Origin: Deltaproteobacteria bacterium
GTDB lineage: Bacteria; JAMCPX01
Direction of reading: 5' to 3'
Assembly (NCBI GenBank): GCA_023382265.1
Contig: JAMCPX010000007.1
Location: forward strand, 27,519 to 91,518
DNA: 64,000 nucleotides
Positions 38,505 to 48,454 of this stretch are shown one piece after another (within the stretch, counting starts at the first letter, position 1; each line of letters starts with the position of its first letter). The notes under the pieces are model-generated. The model was given only the letters and a program-made list of their open reading frames with translations. It was not told the DNA's origin and searched no databases. A program made the translations under genes and the position numbers.

Positions 38505-39776
38505 TCATTCCTTGCTCAGTGGACATTTTTTTGCACTCACGTGCGTATGAAATTCTTGTTTAAACTTTTTCAGAAACCCAAGCATCATCATCGCTGCTGC
38601 ATCACCAAGAGGACATAAGGTATTACCCATAATGTTATTAGAAACCCTTTCAAGCAGTTCTATATCCCCCTGTCTGCCTTCACCATGCTCAAGCCTATCA
38701 AGGATCTTCTTCATCCAGACGGTTCCCTCCCTGCACGGAGTGCACTGACCGCATGACTCATCCGCATAAAAATCGGCAAGTATGAGTGATTGTTTTACCA
38801 TACAGGTACTCTCATCCATCACAATAACGGCACCAGATCCTAACATTGAGCCTATCTGCGGCAAAGAATCGAAATCCATTTTTACATCTATCTCTTCGGG
38901 CAATAGAACCGGCGTAGATGAACCGCCAGGGATAACACCCTTTAATTTTTTGTCATCCCTTATTCCTCCTGCATAATTATATATTATTTCCCTTAGAGAT
39001 GTGCTCATGGGTAGTTCATACACACCCGGCTTTTTAACATGTCCGCTTATACCGTAAAGTTTTGTGCCTGTGTTTTTCGGGGGAAAACCTATAGATGCAT
39101 ACCATTGGCTGCCTTTTTTTATAATGGATGGAACGGATGCAAGGGTTTCTACGTTGTTAACAACTGTTGGTTTTTTAAATACACCAACAACAGCAGGGAA
39201 TGGCGGTCTAACCCTTGGGTTTCCGCGTTTGCCTTCTATGGATTCAATTAAACCTGTTTCCTCACCGCATACATAGGCACCGGCACCTCTGTGAACAATA
39301 ATATCTAACCTATAGTTTGTTCCAAATAATCCCTCACCAAGCATGCCGTGCTGTCTTGCCTGCGCTACGGCAGATTCCAGTATCGCTGCACCTTTTGCAA
39401 ACTCACCCCTTATATATATATATGAAAGCTCTGAATTAATCGCATAGCTTGCTATGATCATACCTTCTATCAACAGATGCGGATTCTTCTCTATAATCTC
39501 CCTATCCTTAAATGTACCAGGCTCACTTTCATCAGCATTACAACACAGGTATCTTGGTCCTTTAAAATCCTTTGGTACAAAGCTCCATTTCATCCCGGCA
39601 GGGAACCCTGCTCCACCCCTGCCTCTAACGCCCGACTTCTTAACCTCTTCTATAACCTGATCAGGGGTCATTGATGTTAATGCCTTTTTTGCAGACTCAT
39701 AGCCACCTATTGCTAAATAATTCGATATATCGGTTAGCCTTGAACCTTCTACATGTTTAAATAATATCTGCTCCAT
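38505..39776 (-). CDS. nuoF: NADH-quinone oxidoreductase subunit F (FMN, NADH site)
   Basis: NuoF oxidises NADH and passes electrons through FMN to cluster N3. Motifs: GRGGAGFPAGMKW (FMN/NADH), GAGAYVCGEETGLIESIEG, and the [4Fe-4S] ligands ESCGQCTPCREG with NTLCPLGDAA. It has 423 residues. Its ATG overlaps the nuoE stop by one base (TAATG). Confidence 0.97.
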   Translation of the reverse strand: MEQILFKHVEGSRLTDISNYLAIGGYESAKKALTSMTPDQVIEEVKKSGVRGRGGAGFPAGMKWSFVPKDFKGPRYLCCNADESEPGTFKDREIIEKNPHLLIEGMIIASYAINSELSYIYIRGEFAKGAAILESAVAQARQHGMLGEGLFGTNYRLDIIVHRGAGAYVCGEETGLIESIEGKRGNPRVRPPFPAVVGVFKKPTVVNNVETLASVPSIIKKGSQWYASIGFPPKNTGTKLYGISGHVKKPGVYELPMSTSLREIIYNYAGGIRDDKKLKGVIPGGSSTPVLLPEEIDVKMDFDSLPQIGSMLGSGAVIVMDESTCMVKQSLILADFYADESCGQCTPCREGTVWMKKILDRLEHGEGRQGDIELLERVSNNIMGNTLCPLGDAAAMMMLGFLKKFKQEFHTHVSAKKCPLSKE

Positions 39777-40252
39777 TATTTCTTCTTAAGCTCCTCAATA
39801 ATCTCTCTTATTTTATCCTTTGTAATCTGTTCATGATAATCATCGTTGATCTGTACAACAGGCCCGAATCCACACGCACCAAGACATTCCACGGCAGATA
39901 GGGTGAACATGTTATCCTTGGTTGTCTCACCCTTATCTATTTTTAATATAGATTTGATCTCTTTAAATACATCTTCCGAGCCTGAAAGGTTACACGAAAT
40001 GTTTTTACATACCTGTATATGATACTTACCTATGGGTTTCCGGTTATACATTATATAAAAAGTTGCAACTCCGTATACCTTTGCAGGCGAAATATCAATT
40101 AATTCAGCAATATACTCCATTGCCTCTAAAGAAACATATCCGAATTCTTTCTGTGCTAAATGAAGAATAGGTAAGAGGCATGCCTCCTTGGTAGAATATT
40201 TACTCCTTAGTTCATCCACCTTTTTCAACGCTGCCTGTGAAAACCTGATCAT
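39776..40252 (-). CDS. nuoE: NADH-quinone oxidoreductase subunit E
   Basis: NuoE is the thioredoxin-like subunit with the [2Fe-2S] cluster N1a. The four ligands are in VCKNISCNLSG and ECLGACGFGP. The N-terminal helical part (REGION LLPILHLAQKEFGYVS) is normal. It has 158 residues and overlaps nuoD by 4 bases. Confidence 0.96.
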   Translation of the reverse strand: MIRFSQAALKKVDELRSKYSTKEACLLPILHLAQKEFGYVSLEAMEYIAELIDISPAKVYGVATFYIMYNRKPIGKYHIQVCKNISCNLSGSEDVFKEIKSILKIDKGETTKDNMFTLSAVECLGACGFGPVVQINDDYHEQITKDKIREIIEELKKK

Positions 40253-41439
40253 CTGTCAAGCTCCCCTGCTACGATATTAAGGCTCCCGAGTATTGCAACC
40301 GCATCCGATATCAGGTGTCCCTTGATCATTTCAGGAAATGCCTGAAATATTGCAAAACATGGCGGTCTTATCTTAATCCTGTATGGATACTGCCCGCCAT
40401 CACTCACTATATAAAAACCAAGCTCCCCGTTTGCTGCCTCTGTACCGAAATATACATAACCAGGCTTTGCCTTAATTCCATACATGATAAGCATGAAGTG
40501 ATGTATAAGACCTTCCATTGTATTATAAACCTGTTCCTTTGGCGGCAGTGTTATATGAGGGTCATCAACATTAACAGGTCCGTCGGGTAATTTATTTATA
40601 GCCTGTTCGATAATCCTCAAGCTCTGCCTCATCTCTTCCATCCTTACAAGATATCTGTCATAAGTATCCCCGTTTTCTCCTGTTGGTATATCGAATGTAA
40701 AATCCTCATAACTTGAGTATGGCTGAGACTTCCTTAAATCCCATGCAAGACCTGTTGCTCTTAAAGTTGGGCCTGTAAAGCCCCAATCAAGTGCGCGCTC
40801 TGTTGTTACTGCACCTACATCTATGGTTCTGTCCATAAAGATCCTGTTTTTTGTTATGAGTTTGTCAACATCATTTATGGATTTAGGAATCTCTTTTAAT
40901 AGATTCCTAACCATTGGGACAAAGTCATCCTCTACATCTCTTGCAAGTCCTCCAATCCTTGTAAAGGCTGTTGTAAGCCTTGCTCCTACGTTTCTCTCTA
41001 TTACATCGTATATCCTTTCCCTTTCCTTGAAAAAGTAAAAGTAGTTAGTAAGAGCACCTATATCCACAACATTGGTTCCTATTGCTACAAGATGATCGGA
41101 AATCCTCGAGAGTTCATTCATTATGACCCTTATATACCGTGTGCGTTTAGGCACCTCTATGCCAAGCAGCTTTTCTACAGCAAGCGTATAAGAGATATTG
41201 TTCATTATTGGCGATACATAGTTGAGCCTATCTGTTAAAGGGATAAAACCATGGTATGTTCTATATTCGGCCATCTTTTCTGTACCGCGATGAAGATAGC
41301 CTATCTCAAGCTCCGAATTAACAATAATCTCACCTTCAAGTTCTAACACTACTCTCAATGTTCCGTGGGTGGCATTATGGGATGGCCCCATGTTAAGAAT
41401 CATTGTATCTTTTCTTTTTCTATTGAAGGTAAACATCAA
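40249..41439 (-). CDS. nuoD: NADH-quinone oxidoreductase subunit D
   Basis: NuoD is the 49-kDa subunit lining the quinone pocket. The 396-residue protein has [22 protein letters not shown] near the start, [32 protein letters not shown], and ends [14 protein letters not shown]. The quinone-contact His (SHNATHG) is present. It is a separate gene from nuoC, overlapping it by 4 bases, rather than a nuoCD fusion. Confidence 0.97.
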   Translation of the reverse strand: MMFTFNRKRKDTMILNMGPSHNATHGTLRVVLELEGEIIVNSELEIGYLHRGTEKMAEYRTYHGFIPLTDRLNYVSPIMNNISYTLAVEKLLGIEVPKRTRYIRVIMNELSRISDHLVAIGTNVVDIGALTNYFYFFKERERIYDVIERNVGARLTTAFTRIGGLARDVEDDFVPMVRNLLKEIPKSINDVDKLITKNRIFMDRTIDVGAVTTERALDWGFTGPTLRATGLAWDLRKSQPYSSYEDFTFDIPTGENGDTYDRYLVRMEEMRQSLRIIEQAINKLPDGPVNVDDPHITLPPKEQVYNTMEGLIHHFMLIMYGIKAKPGYVYFGTEAANGELGFYIVSDGGQYPYRIKIRPPCFAIFQAFPEMIKGHLISDAVAILGSLNIVAGELDR

Positions 41440-41939
41440 TACTCCCTTGTTCTTCTTTTATCCCATGGAGCATAACGTGTTTCAGGGGATTCTAACCCTC
41501 TTACAGGGAAGTCCTTTCTGAGCGGATGTCCTTCGAAATCCTCCGGCATCAATATCTTTTTCATGTTGGGATGCCCTGTAATCTTGATACCAAACATATC
41601 ATACAGCTCCCTTTCAAACCAGTCTGCCCCAATCCATACACCTGTGACGCTTTCTATTGTATCCGCTTCATCAATATCTATCTCAATGTTGAGTCTATGA
41701 TTTTTTATCGTTGAGAGGAGTATGTAAACAACCCTGAATCTCGGTGTTTGATTAAGGAAATCTATACCTGCTATATCAAGAAGCTGATTAAATTTAAAAG
41801 GTTCTTCTTCTTTAAGTGCTTTCATAACCCCGGAGAGGGCATCTTTTTTTACCCTTACCGCCCTTGGTCTAAATCCAAGTTCAATATTTAATATTTTATC
41901 TACGAATCTATTTTTTATCTCGTCTATTATATTATCCAT
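41436..41939 (-). CDS. nuoC: NADH-quinone oxidoreductase subunit C
   Basis: NuoC is the 30-kDa subunit of the peripheral arm. The 167-residue protein contains the family signature [20 protein letters not shown] and the C-terminal [12 protein letters not shown]. It is not fused to nuoD. It starts 2 bases after nuoB. Confidence 0.96.
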   Translation of the reverse strand: MDNIIDEIKNRFVDKILNIELGFRPRAVRVKKDALSGVMKALKEEEPFKFNQLLDIAGIDFLNQTPRFRVVYILLSTIKNHRLNIEIDIDEADTIESVTGVWIGADWFERELYDMFGIKITGHPNMKKILMPEDFEGHPLRKDFPVRGLESPETRYAPWDKRRTREY

Positions 41940-41940
41940 A

Positions 41941-42438
41941 CTATCTTATGGTTATTGACTTTCTTGGTCTTACCACGCTCTCTTTTTTTATAAGTTCTTG
42001 CAACCTCATAACAGCATCGACAAGTGCCTCTGGTCTTGGTGGACATCCTGTAACATAAATATCAACCGGTATGATCTTATCAATCCCCTGAAGCACAGAG
42101 TACGTGTCGTATATTCCGCCTGCTGTTGCGCATGATCCCATTGATAAAACCCATTTTGGTTCTGCCATCTGATCATATATTTTCTTTAGAACAGGAGCCA
42201 TTTTATTTGTTACTGTTCCTGCCACAAAAAGCAGATCCGATTGTCTAGGTGAAAACCTCATTGCCTCAGCACCAAACCTCGCGAGATCGTATCTTGTCCC
42301 TACAAGTGCCATAAATTCTATTGCACAGCATGCTGTACCGAAAGGCATGGGCCATAATGAATTTTTCCTTGACCAGTTTACAAACTCGTCAAGTTTTGTT
42401 GTAAATACATTATCACCGAGTTTTTCTTCTAATCCCAT
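41941..42438 (-). CDS. nuoB: NADH-quinone oxidoreductase subunit B (cluster N2)
   Basis: NuoB holds cluster N2, the last Fe-S centre before quinone. The ligands are seen as [21 protein letters not shown] and [11 protein letters not shown]. It has 165 residues. Its start overlaps the 3' end of nuoA by 10 bases. Confidence 0.97.
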   Translation of the reverse strand: MGLEEKLGDNVFTTKLDEFVNWSRKNSLWPMPFGTACCAIEFMALVGTRYDLARFGAEAMRFSPRQSDLLFVAGTVTNKMAPVLKKIYDQMAEPKWVLSMGSCATAGGIYDTYSVLQGIDKIIPVDIYVTGCPPRPEALVDAVMRLQELIKKESVVRPRKSITIR

Positions 42439-42794
42439 TCAAATGCACCCTTTTTCCATGCATACACAAAACCTACAAGAACTATAAGGATAAAAAACCC
42501 CATCTCTGCCATGCCGAAGATACCCATCGGCCTTGATATAACTGCCCATGGATAAAGAAAGATCACCTCAACATCAAAAACAAGAAACATCAGCGCAATA
42601 ACATAATATCTTACAGGAAAGCTCGTTCGTGCATCGCCGACAGGCTCTACCCCGCATTCATAGGGCGAGAGTTTTTCTTTGCTTTTTACCTTTGGTCCAA
42701 TAAGAGCAGAAAGTAACAGTGTAACTACCGCAAAGCCTACAGCGATTACCGAGTATATTGCTATATTTATAAAACTGTACCTTTCCATATACAT
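42429..42794 (-). CDS. nuoA: NADH-quinone oxidoreductase subunit A
   Basis: NuoA is a three-helix membrane subunit and the first gene of the operon. [27 protein letters not shown] and [13 protein letters not shown] are the diagnostic loop and helix. It has 121 residues from the ATG at 42794; an ATG two codons later is also possible. Confidence 0.96.
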   Translation of the reverse strand: MYMERYSFINIAIYSVIAVGFAVVTLLLSALIGPKVKSKEKLSPYECGVEPVGDARTSFPVRYYVIALMFLVFDVEVIFLYPWAVISRPMGIFGMAEMGFFILIVLVGFVYAWKKGAFEWD

Positions 42795-42804
42795 AGCTAA
42801 CTCT

Positions 42805-42832
42805 CATAAATTATAATTTTATCTCTTGTCAA
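42805..42832 (-). promoter_or_regulatory. Candidate promoter of the nuo operon
   Basis: A perfect -35 hexamer TTGACA lies at 42832-42827 on the minus strand. Possible -10 elements are TTTATG at a 16-base spacing or TATGAG at 18 bases; TATAAT itself is only 11 bases away. The nuoA ATG is about 30 bases downstream of the -35, so the leader would be very short. Confidence 0.4.
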
Positions 42833-42959
42833 TAAAAAAATGGGATTGCTGTCATTTTTGTTAAATGCATTTTTTGGGCTAAAAATAGTAATGTGTTCCT
42901 ATAACTGGGAATACACAGTCTACAATAAACCCAAAGGGTGTAAGCCTGATCAGGCGGCG

Positions 42960-43454
42960 AGGTGGCTTGTGAAGACAAAGATCCATGCACATTCACACCT
43001 GCATATTCAATCCCTGGCACCATCAGATCAATATTGAATCCTAAATGCTTTACACTCTCAAATGGAAAGAATTCACACCCAAGACCAACTGGAATAGCAA
43101 TACCAGAAATGCTTGTATCGTACTTACTCGTGCCAACCCCGGATTTCGTAATGTTTGTATTGCTGGGGGGTGATACTATAGATTCCGGCGATTTCGTTTT
43201 TTTCGTGCATAGTGGCATACCTATTGCAGTAAGGAACATGCGGGGCATATCTCAGCACTGCATAATCTATTGAGGTAGTAGTACAAAAGCAGCCTTCGAT
43301 AGTGGTTGGTGTGGAAATTGTCCCAATGGCCGTATGAATTTTTAAGTAGTGTCCATGTAGTATGATTTTGCTATTGGCAGTATTGGCTGTACCGGTTATA
43401 AAACTGATAAAGATTAATCTTATTACTATGTTTAATTTAATATTTCTTTTCATA
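42960..43454 (-). pseudogene. Frameshifted remnant of an exported, probably outer-membrane, protein gene
   Basis: On the minus strand an ATG at 43454 opens MKRNIKLNIVIRLIFISFIT with a small-residue stretch after it, like a signal peptide. That frame continues to about 43250, then the plausible protein continues in another frame: residues such as AIPVGLGCEFFPFESVKHLG and FNIDLMVPGIEYAG look like alternating beta-strands of an outer-membrane barrel. Neither frame alone gives a coherent protein, and the 3' part dissolves before the nuo promoter. It is therefore best read as a decayed gene. The family is not recognised beyond the barrel-like pattern. Confidence 0.5.
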
Positions 43455-43571
43455 TCATTTTCATCACACAACCTGAGTAATGAAAAGGTCCTAAGATAAG
43501 CCCTATCATACTGATAGAACTTCTCTTTTCTTTACTCTCCGCATTGACAGCTTGGACTATCGTTACCATTT

Positions 43572-43651
43572 ACTCCGTTAGAAGTTAGGCGGCTTATAAC
43601 TATTTGCTCCATGAAATATCCCGCCTCTGATTGAGGAACTCCTAACGGAGT
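43572..43651. repeat. Inverted-repeat element, CCGTTAG-ended (copy 1)
   Basis: ACTCCGTTAG (43572-43581) and CTAACGGAGT (43642-43651) are a perfect 10-base inverted pair bounding an 80-base segment. A second, inner pair AGGCGG (43587-43592) / CCGCCT (43621-43626) is nested inside. The right end can also fold on itself (AACTCC-TAAC-GGAGTT). The outer ends share the core CCGTTAGAA with the element upstream of kdpA, suggesting a family of short palindromic or MITE-like repeats. Confidence 0.55.
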
Positions 43652-43796
43652 TTACTATATAATATACGCTATTTTAAAAATAATGATGGCTGGGTAATAA
43701 CATATATACATAGGACTTAAACCTCGTTTTTATATGGAAGTGTATAGATATCAGGCGGATCGCACGACCAATGCCACGCATGGGTACCCCGAGCGA

Positions 43797-43822
43797 ATAA
43801 GGAGATATCCTTATAGTTTTTT
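43797..43822 (+). terminator. Terminator-like hairpin
   Basis: ATAAGGA (43797-43803), loop GATA, TCCTTAT (43808-43814), then AG and TTTTTT. The stem is AT-rich and no plus-strand gene ends nearby, so function is doubtful. Confidence 0.3.
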
Positions 43823-44028
43823 CGGGTTAATGGATTTATACGTTTTTACATAACCAACAATGTTGAAAAAAACATACTGAATATCATTGTAGGATTTGAA
43901 TCCGCTATAACGCTGGTTTCCATCCGTTTTTACTAAAAATACTATAATCATATATTACATATTTTTATGCATTCATCAGGAGAGCTTTTTAGTTGAAATT
44001 TTGTCATTAAAAATTCAAAAGTGCACTT

Positions 44029-45531
44029 CTATTGGTTGGTTTGTATCTTCATAACATCAATCTGCAGTCTACCAACAACACCAAGTATGTCCATCCAGTT
44101 CGTGAGATTGCCAGTGGCAAGTATTATGTGTGTTGCATCGGCAGGAAATTCGCCAAGGGTTGGATCAACAGGCACCCATCCATCTAAATAAACAAGCGGC
44201 CATGCATGATAATAAAAATAGCCGTCATTCATAAGCACGATACCCATGGCCATTTTTGTCGGAACGCCGGCAGCTCTGGCAAGTGCAGTAAATAGTATTG
44301 TATGCGCCTTGCAATCACCTTCCGGTTTCTTAAGCAGGTCTATAGATCTTGGTATCATGACTGTAAAATTATCCTTTACATGTGTATAAACCCATCGGTT
44401 GATCAACTCAACAGCCTTTTTTGCATCCGTTTCTCCATGAAGAATCGATTTTGCTAATGCAATAATATCCGGATTATCGGCATTGATTATTGAGTTTGAA
44501 TTAAGCGCATCATTGATTGATAAAGGACTGTTTTTTGTAATGCGATATGGTAATTTATAGGTTCCGATATGCGTAGTTGCAGATATATCTACAAGTCTGG
44601 ATTGCACTGTTTGAAAACCTATTGATGGCAAAAATTCGTCTTTCGACAGACCGGACATATAAGCATACATGTGTGTTACTTGAGCAGGATATGTTACGGT
44701 TAAACCCTGGGCTTTAATGGCTGTTGCTGAAATAAGGTCCACATTCTCGCCACCCCATCCCTTTGTTAATGCCATATATTTTGGCTCGAGCACTGCGCGA
44801 AAGCCAAGCGGGCTTATTTCCTCTACCGTTTCACCTTGCGGTGTTATAAACATCGTTTCTTTCATATCTTTTATTGTTACTTCCAGTTTGTATGTATCAA
44901 CGGGGTTGTTTAAAATGGTTTTCACTGCCTTGCCTAGAATCCTTACATTAACAGGCAGTTCCTGCTGCACGGTTGGATCAAAGATATGAAAATTATATTC
45001 ACTCCTGCTGAAGCCGTCTTTGACTATCTTAAGGATGATACCATCTGAACTTAAAACAGGCTTTTTTAAAGTATACCTTTCCTGCGTGTTTCCTCCGATT
45101 CCATGCAGGTTTATTAAAAGAATATTACCATTAACTGTACCATCTGCTGCCATTTCCATGCCTGACGTTTTAAGTGAAAAACTGATGTGCCTTAAAAAAT
45201 AATCTTTATCGGTTGCAGAATCGACAATGGTTGTAATGGTTTTCTCATGTCCCATAAGCATTATTCTCATAAACATTCTTTCCCTGAATACAAATCCGTT
45301 TTTTTGCGGAACAACCTGCTGATATTCATATCCTATCTTCTTGTTCCCTATATAAAGTCCCATCCACTGTGAAATGGGCGATAATCCTGTTTTTTTAATT
45401 GATGAAAAAGCCTTTGAATTGGTAAAATGTGGAATATGATTCCACGAAAACAAATATAACAGGCTTCCGGCCCATGCTAACAATATGAATGAATAGATCG
45501 ATAGTTTTAGCGGTTTGTTTTTTATATCCAT
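44029..45531 (-). CDS. Membrane-anchored transglutaminase-like protein
   Basis: The 500-residue protein has one N-terminal hydrophobic segment (about 10-29), acting as signal anchor, a long beta-rich middle region (40-350) and a C-terminal transglutaminase-like papain-fold domain. The triad is Cys407 (EGDCKAHTILFTALARAAG), His442 (YYHAWP) and Asp456 (WVPVDPTLGE). The preceding helix (VELINRWVYTHVKDN) is typical. Bacterial members are usually proteases or amidases acting outside the cytoplasm; the substrate is unknown. It is the last gene of a four-gene minus-strand group, after an exported protein of unknown function, which may be its partner. Confidence 0.85.
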   Translation of the reverse strand: MDIKNKPLKLSIYSFILLAWAGSLLYLFSWNHIPHFTNSKAFSSIKKTGLSPISQWMGLYIGNKKIGYEYQQVVPQKNGFVFRERMFMRIMLMGHEKTITTIVDSATDKDYFLRHISFSLKTSGMEMAADGTVNGNILLINLHGIGGNTQERYTLKKPVLSSDGIILKIVKDGFSRSEYNFHIFDPTVQQELPVNVRILGKAVKTILNNPVDTYKLEVTIKDMKETMFITPQGETVEEISPLGFRAVLEPKYMALTKGWGGENVDLISATAIKAQGLTVTYPAQVTHMYAYMSGLSKDEFLPSIGFQTVQSRLVDISATTHIGTYKLPYRITKNSPLSINDALNSNSIINADNPDIIALAKSILHGETDAKKAVELINRWVYTHVKDNFTVMIPRSIDLLKKPEGDCKAHTILFTALARAAGVPTKMAMGIVLMNDGYFYYHAWPLVYLDGWVPVDPTLGEFPADATHIILATGNLTNWMDILGVVGRLQIDVMKIQTNQ

Positions 45532-45581
45532 TTTTCAAAACCTACGCATTTGTTTCTGTATAGTCAACGGCATTATAAGCA

Positions 45582-46406
45582 TCAGTATAATATAAATGGT
45601 GATAATGCAGGGCTATAAATCTTTAATTTCTTGATCTCCCGGGATGATAAGATCAATTCTTGGATCGGTTTGTCGTTTGTCAATAATACGGCTTGTGTAA
45701 AATCCCATTTTTGCAAAAGCGTATTGGAAGAGTAAAGCTCTACATTGTCAGGGAATGTCATTGTTTTCTCCGCATAACCCTTATTGGAGAATTCTCCTGG
45801 TTCGGGAAGCTGAGATACAGTATCCGTTATAAATGCGGATCTTAGATAAGATACAACGGCTGCTTCTGTATAATTGCTGTCATTTTTTATCCTGTACATT
45901 ATAGGCACTGTTAATTCATTATCTATAAAAAGCTGAATTGAATCGCTGCCAATAATATAAGCTGCACGGTTGTTTGCAAGCCCATAAGCAACCTTTGCAG
46001 TATCAATATGCATTTTGTTAAAAACGTACAAAGGGTTTTTTGATAAATAAAGCCTTAAAATCGAGGCAAAGAGATCGTTTGTTGAAAAAACAGCAGGGGT
46101 TTGATTTAGGAGAACATTATTCACGAGGATTATTGGTTTTGAATCACCGTTTATGATTGTTACAACAGCCTTTGGGAAGTTATAATCCTGCCTCACATAG
46201 CCGGATGGGGTAATAATAACCCTTGTATTTACAGGCTGCGCCGAATAGCTATTACCGATGTTTAGATATGTCTTACCATAAAGAATTAAAGCCTTATAAT
46301 CAGGGTTAGCCTTCATAATGTCCGCCATTTTAAATCCGGGTATAATAAATGCCGTTAAACAAAACACCGAGATTAATGTAAATAATAGGAATAGATTTTT
46401 TTTCAT
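45582..46406 (-). CDS. Exported protein of unknown function
   Basis: The 274-residue protein starts with a signal peptide (MKKNLFLLFTLISVFCLTAF). There is a Cys in the hydrophobic part, but no clear lipobox. The mature part is beta-rich (RVIITPSGYVRQDYNFP and AAYIIGSDSIQLFIDN), reminiscent of lipoprotein-carrier or outer-membrane lipoprotein-sorting folds, but no firm family is recognised. It lies 1 base after galU and 50 bases before the transglutaminase-like gene. Function unknown. Confidence 0.72.
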   Translation of the reverse strand: MKKNLFLLFTLISVFCLTAFIIPGFKMADIMKANPDYKALILYGKTYLNIGNSYSAQPVNTRVIITPSGYVRQDYNFPKAVVTIINGDSKPIILVNNVLLNQTPAVFSTNDLFASILRLYLSKNPLYVFNKMHIDTAKVAYGLANNRAAYIIGSDSIQLFIDNELTVPIMYRIKNDSNYTEAAVVSYLRSAFITDTVSQLPEPGEFSNKGYAEKTMTFPDNVELYSSNTLLQKWDFTQAVLLTNDKPIQELILSSREIKKLKIYSPALSPFILY

Positions 46407-46407
46407 A

Positions 46408-47265
46408 TTAAAAAGCCCTCAGATATTGTTGCAGCTTCTCTCTGAGCTCCTTTCTTTTCATTGCATAGGCAATATTCGCAAGCAAAAATCCAAACTTATC
46501 ACCGCCATCGTATCTATATCCTTCAAACTGGTATCCCATCATACCTTGCCCTTTTAGCAATACCTTTAGTCCATCGGTAAGCTGGATTTCTCCGTCCGCA
46601 CCCGGCTGTATGTTTTCAAGGATCGGAAAAATCTCGGGTGTAAGTATGTATCTCCCTATTATAGCAAGGTCGGAAGGGGCTTTTTCTGGTAAAGGCTTTT
46701 CTATCACATCATCGAGCATATATATCCTTTTTTCAACCTCCTTGCCTTTTATTATCCCATACCTTTGAATATCTTCTCTCGCCACCCTTTGAATCGCGAT
46801 AACAGGCTTTGAATATTTATTATAAACCTCGACCATCTGCAAAAGGCATGGTTTTTGTGCGTCTATTATATCATCTCCGAGTATAACGGCAAACGGTTCA
46901 TTTCCAATAATTTCTTTTGCCTGCAAAACAGCATGCCCGAGGCCCATCGGTTTTTTTTGTCTTATAGACACAATCTTTATAAGATTAGACAGACCATCCA
47001 CTGAGCTAATAAGTTCTTGATTACCCTTCTTTCTTAAAGTGTCTTCAAGTTCATAATTTATATCAAAATGATCCTCTATAGCCTCTTTCCCGTGATTAAC
47101 AATAAGTATCACAAGCTCTATTCCGGAAGCCTTCGCCTCCTCCACTATATACTGGATCATGGGTTTATCCACTATGGGTAAAAGCTCTTTGGGCACTGCT
47201 TTTGTTACAGGCAGGAACCTGGTTCCATAGCCTGCTGCCGGTATTATTGCCTTTTTTATTTTCAT
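46408..47265 (-). CDS. galU: UTP-glucose-1-phosphate uridylyltransferase GalU
   Basis: GalU makes UDP-glucose for lipopolysaccharide and exopolysaccharide synthesis. The 285-residue protein opens with the nucleotide-binding motif AAGYGTRFLPVTKAVPKELLP and has VDKPMIQYIVEEA, GLGHAVLQAKE, FAVILGDDI and the sugar-binding VIEKPLPEKAPS. It sits 2 bases after the ttcA-like gene on the same strand. Confidence 0.96.
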   Translation of the reverse strand: MKIKKAIIPAAGYGTRFLPVTKAVPKELLPIVDKPMIQYIVEEAKASGIELVILIVNHGKEAIEDHFDINYELEDTLRKKGNQELISSVDGLSNLIKIVSIRQKKPMGLGHAVLQAKEIIGNEPFAVILGDDIIDAQKPCLLQMVEVYNKYSKPVIAIQRVAREDIQRYGIIKGKEVEKRIYMLDDVIEKPLPEKAPSDLAIIGRYILTPEIFPILENIQPGADGEIQLTDGLKVLLKGQGMMGYQFEGYRYDGGDKFGFLLANIAYAMKRKELREKLQQYLRAF

Positions 47266-47267
47266 AC

Positions 47268-48035
47268 CTACTCCTTTGCTATATTATCATTAAATAATCG
47301 TTTATCAAGAAGATAGTCTTTATTTACATGCTTTAGAGATGCGAAGATCGTATTCTTTATATACGGGTATTCCTTTTCAAGGTTTGATATCAAATTCCTG
47401 ATCTTCCTTCTATTCTCAAGCCTACCCGACATCGATACAGGACATTCGGGATCGATCAAAGGTGCCTCAAGTGATACAGCATATTTAAGTGCATCTTTAG
47501 CTTTTACATAAATAAGCGGTCTTATAACCGTAACCTTGTAGTTACCGGAACGGCTTATAGCCGGCATAGCCTTAATCTGACCTGTAAAAAAAATATTTAA
47601 AAATAGTGTCTCTATGAGATCATCCATATTGTGTCCGAGCGCTATTTTATTGAACCCATGCTTTTGTGATAGGCTGTAGAGGTACCCTCTCCTCAATCTT
47701 GAGCATAAGGAGCACAAGAGTTTGTCTTCTTTGTTATATTCTACCGATATCCGCATGATCTCCGTACGTTCGATAATGTAATCATAGCTGTGCGACTTAA
47801 GGAATTGTTCAACAAGGTCGCTCCTCATTCCTGGTGCGCCAGTATCGATATGAACAGCTGTTAAATCATATTTAACCGGGGATCTGTGCCTCAACTTTTC
47901 AAGCGCGTCGAGCAGCGTATAGCTATCTTTGCCGCCTGATACGGCAACAAGTATTTTATCCCCTTCGTGTATCAGATCAAAATCACCTATTGCCCTGCCA
48001 ACGGCTTTTACAATGTTACGATTATAAATATTCAT
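47268..48035 (-). CDS. ttcA: TtcA-family tRNA 2-thiolation protein
   Basis: This ATP-pyrophosphatase activates tRNA for sulfur insertion; TtcA makes 2-thiocytidine at position 32. The 255-residue protein has the PP-loop SGGKDS (33-38), CSLC (Cys108, Cys111), LGHNMDDLIETLFLN and DPECPVS, giving three Cys suited to an Fe-S cluster. The sulfur could come from SufS elsewhere in the window, but that is only an inference. It is divergent from glnB across a 71-base gap. Confidence 0.88.
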   Translation of the reverse strand: MNIYNRNIVKAVGRAIGDFDLIHEGDKILVAVSGGKDSYTLLDALEKLRHRSPVKYDLTAVHIDTGAPGMRSDLVEQFLKSHSYDYIIERTEIMRISVEYNKEDKLLCSLCSRLRRGYLYSLSQKHGFNKIALGHNMDDLIETLFLNIFFTGQIKAMPAISRSGNYKVTVIRPLIYVKAKDALKYAVSLEAPLIDPECPVSMSGRLENRRKIRNLISNLEKEYPYIKNTIFASLKHVNKDYLLDKRLFNDNIAKE

Positions 48036-48103
48036 AACTATTCTCTTATGCTTGATCTTTTTTTAAATATGGTCAATATATCAATAACCATTGAAAGAGG
48101 TGA

Positions 48104-48448
<345 letters not shown>

Positions 48449-48454
48449 ATAACC

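Larger units (their letters stand above)
43455..44028. other. Gene-poor stretch upstream of the decayed gene
   Basis: This is AT-rich DNA with no supported ORF. It holds the inverted-repeat element at 43572-43651 and a terminator-like hairpin at 43797-43822. The rest shows nothing recognisable. Confidence 0.4.

Noticed and set aside
42944..42955. Perfect 12-base palindrome GCCTGATCAGGC
   Set aside because: It is isolated within decayed sequence, with no second copy or regulated gene at an appropriate distance; probably chance.
42962..43273. 103-codon plus-strand ORF
   Set aside because: It lies opposite the better supported barrel-like minus-strand remnant and has no start signal or family resemblance.
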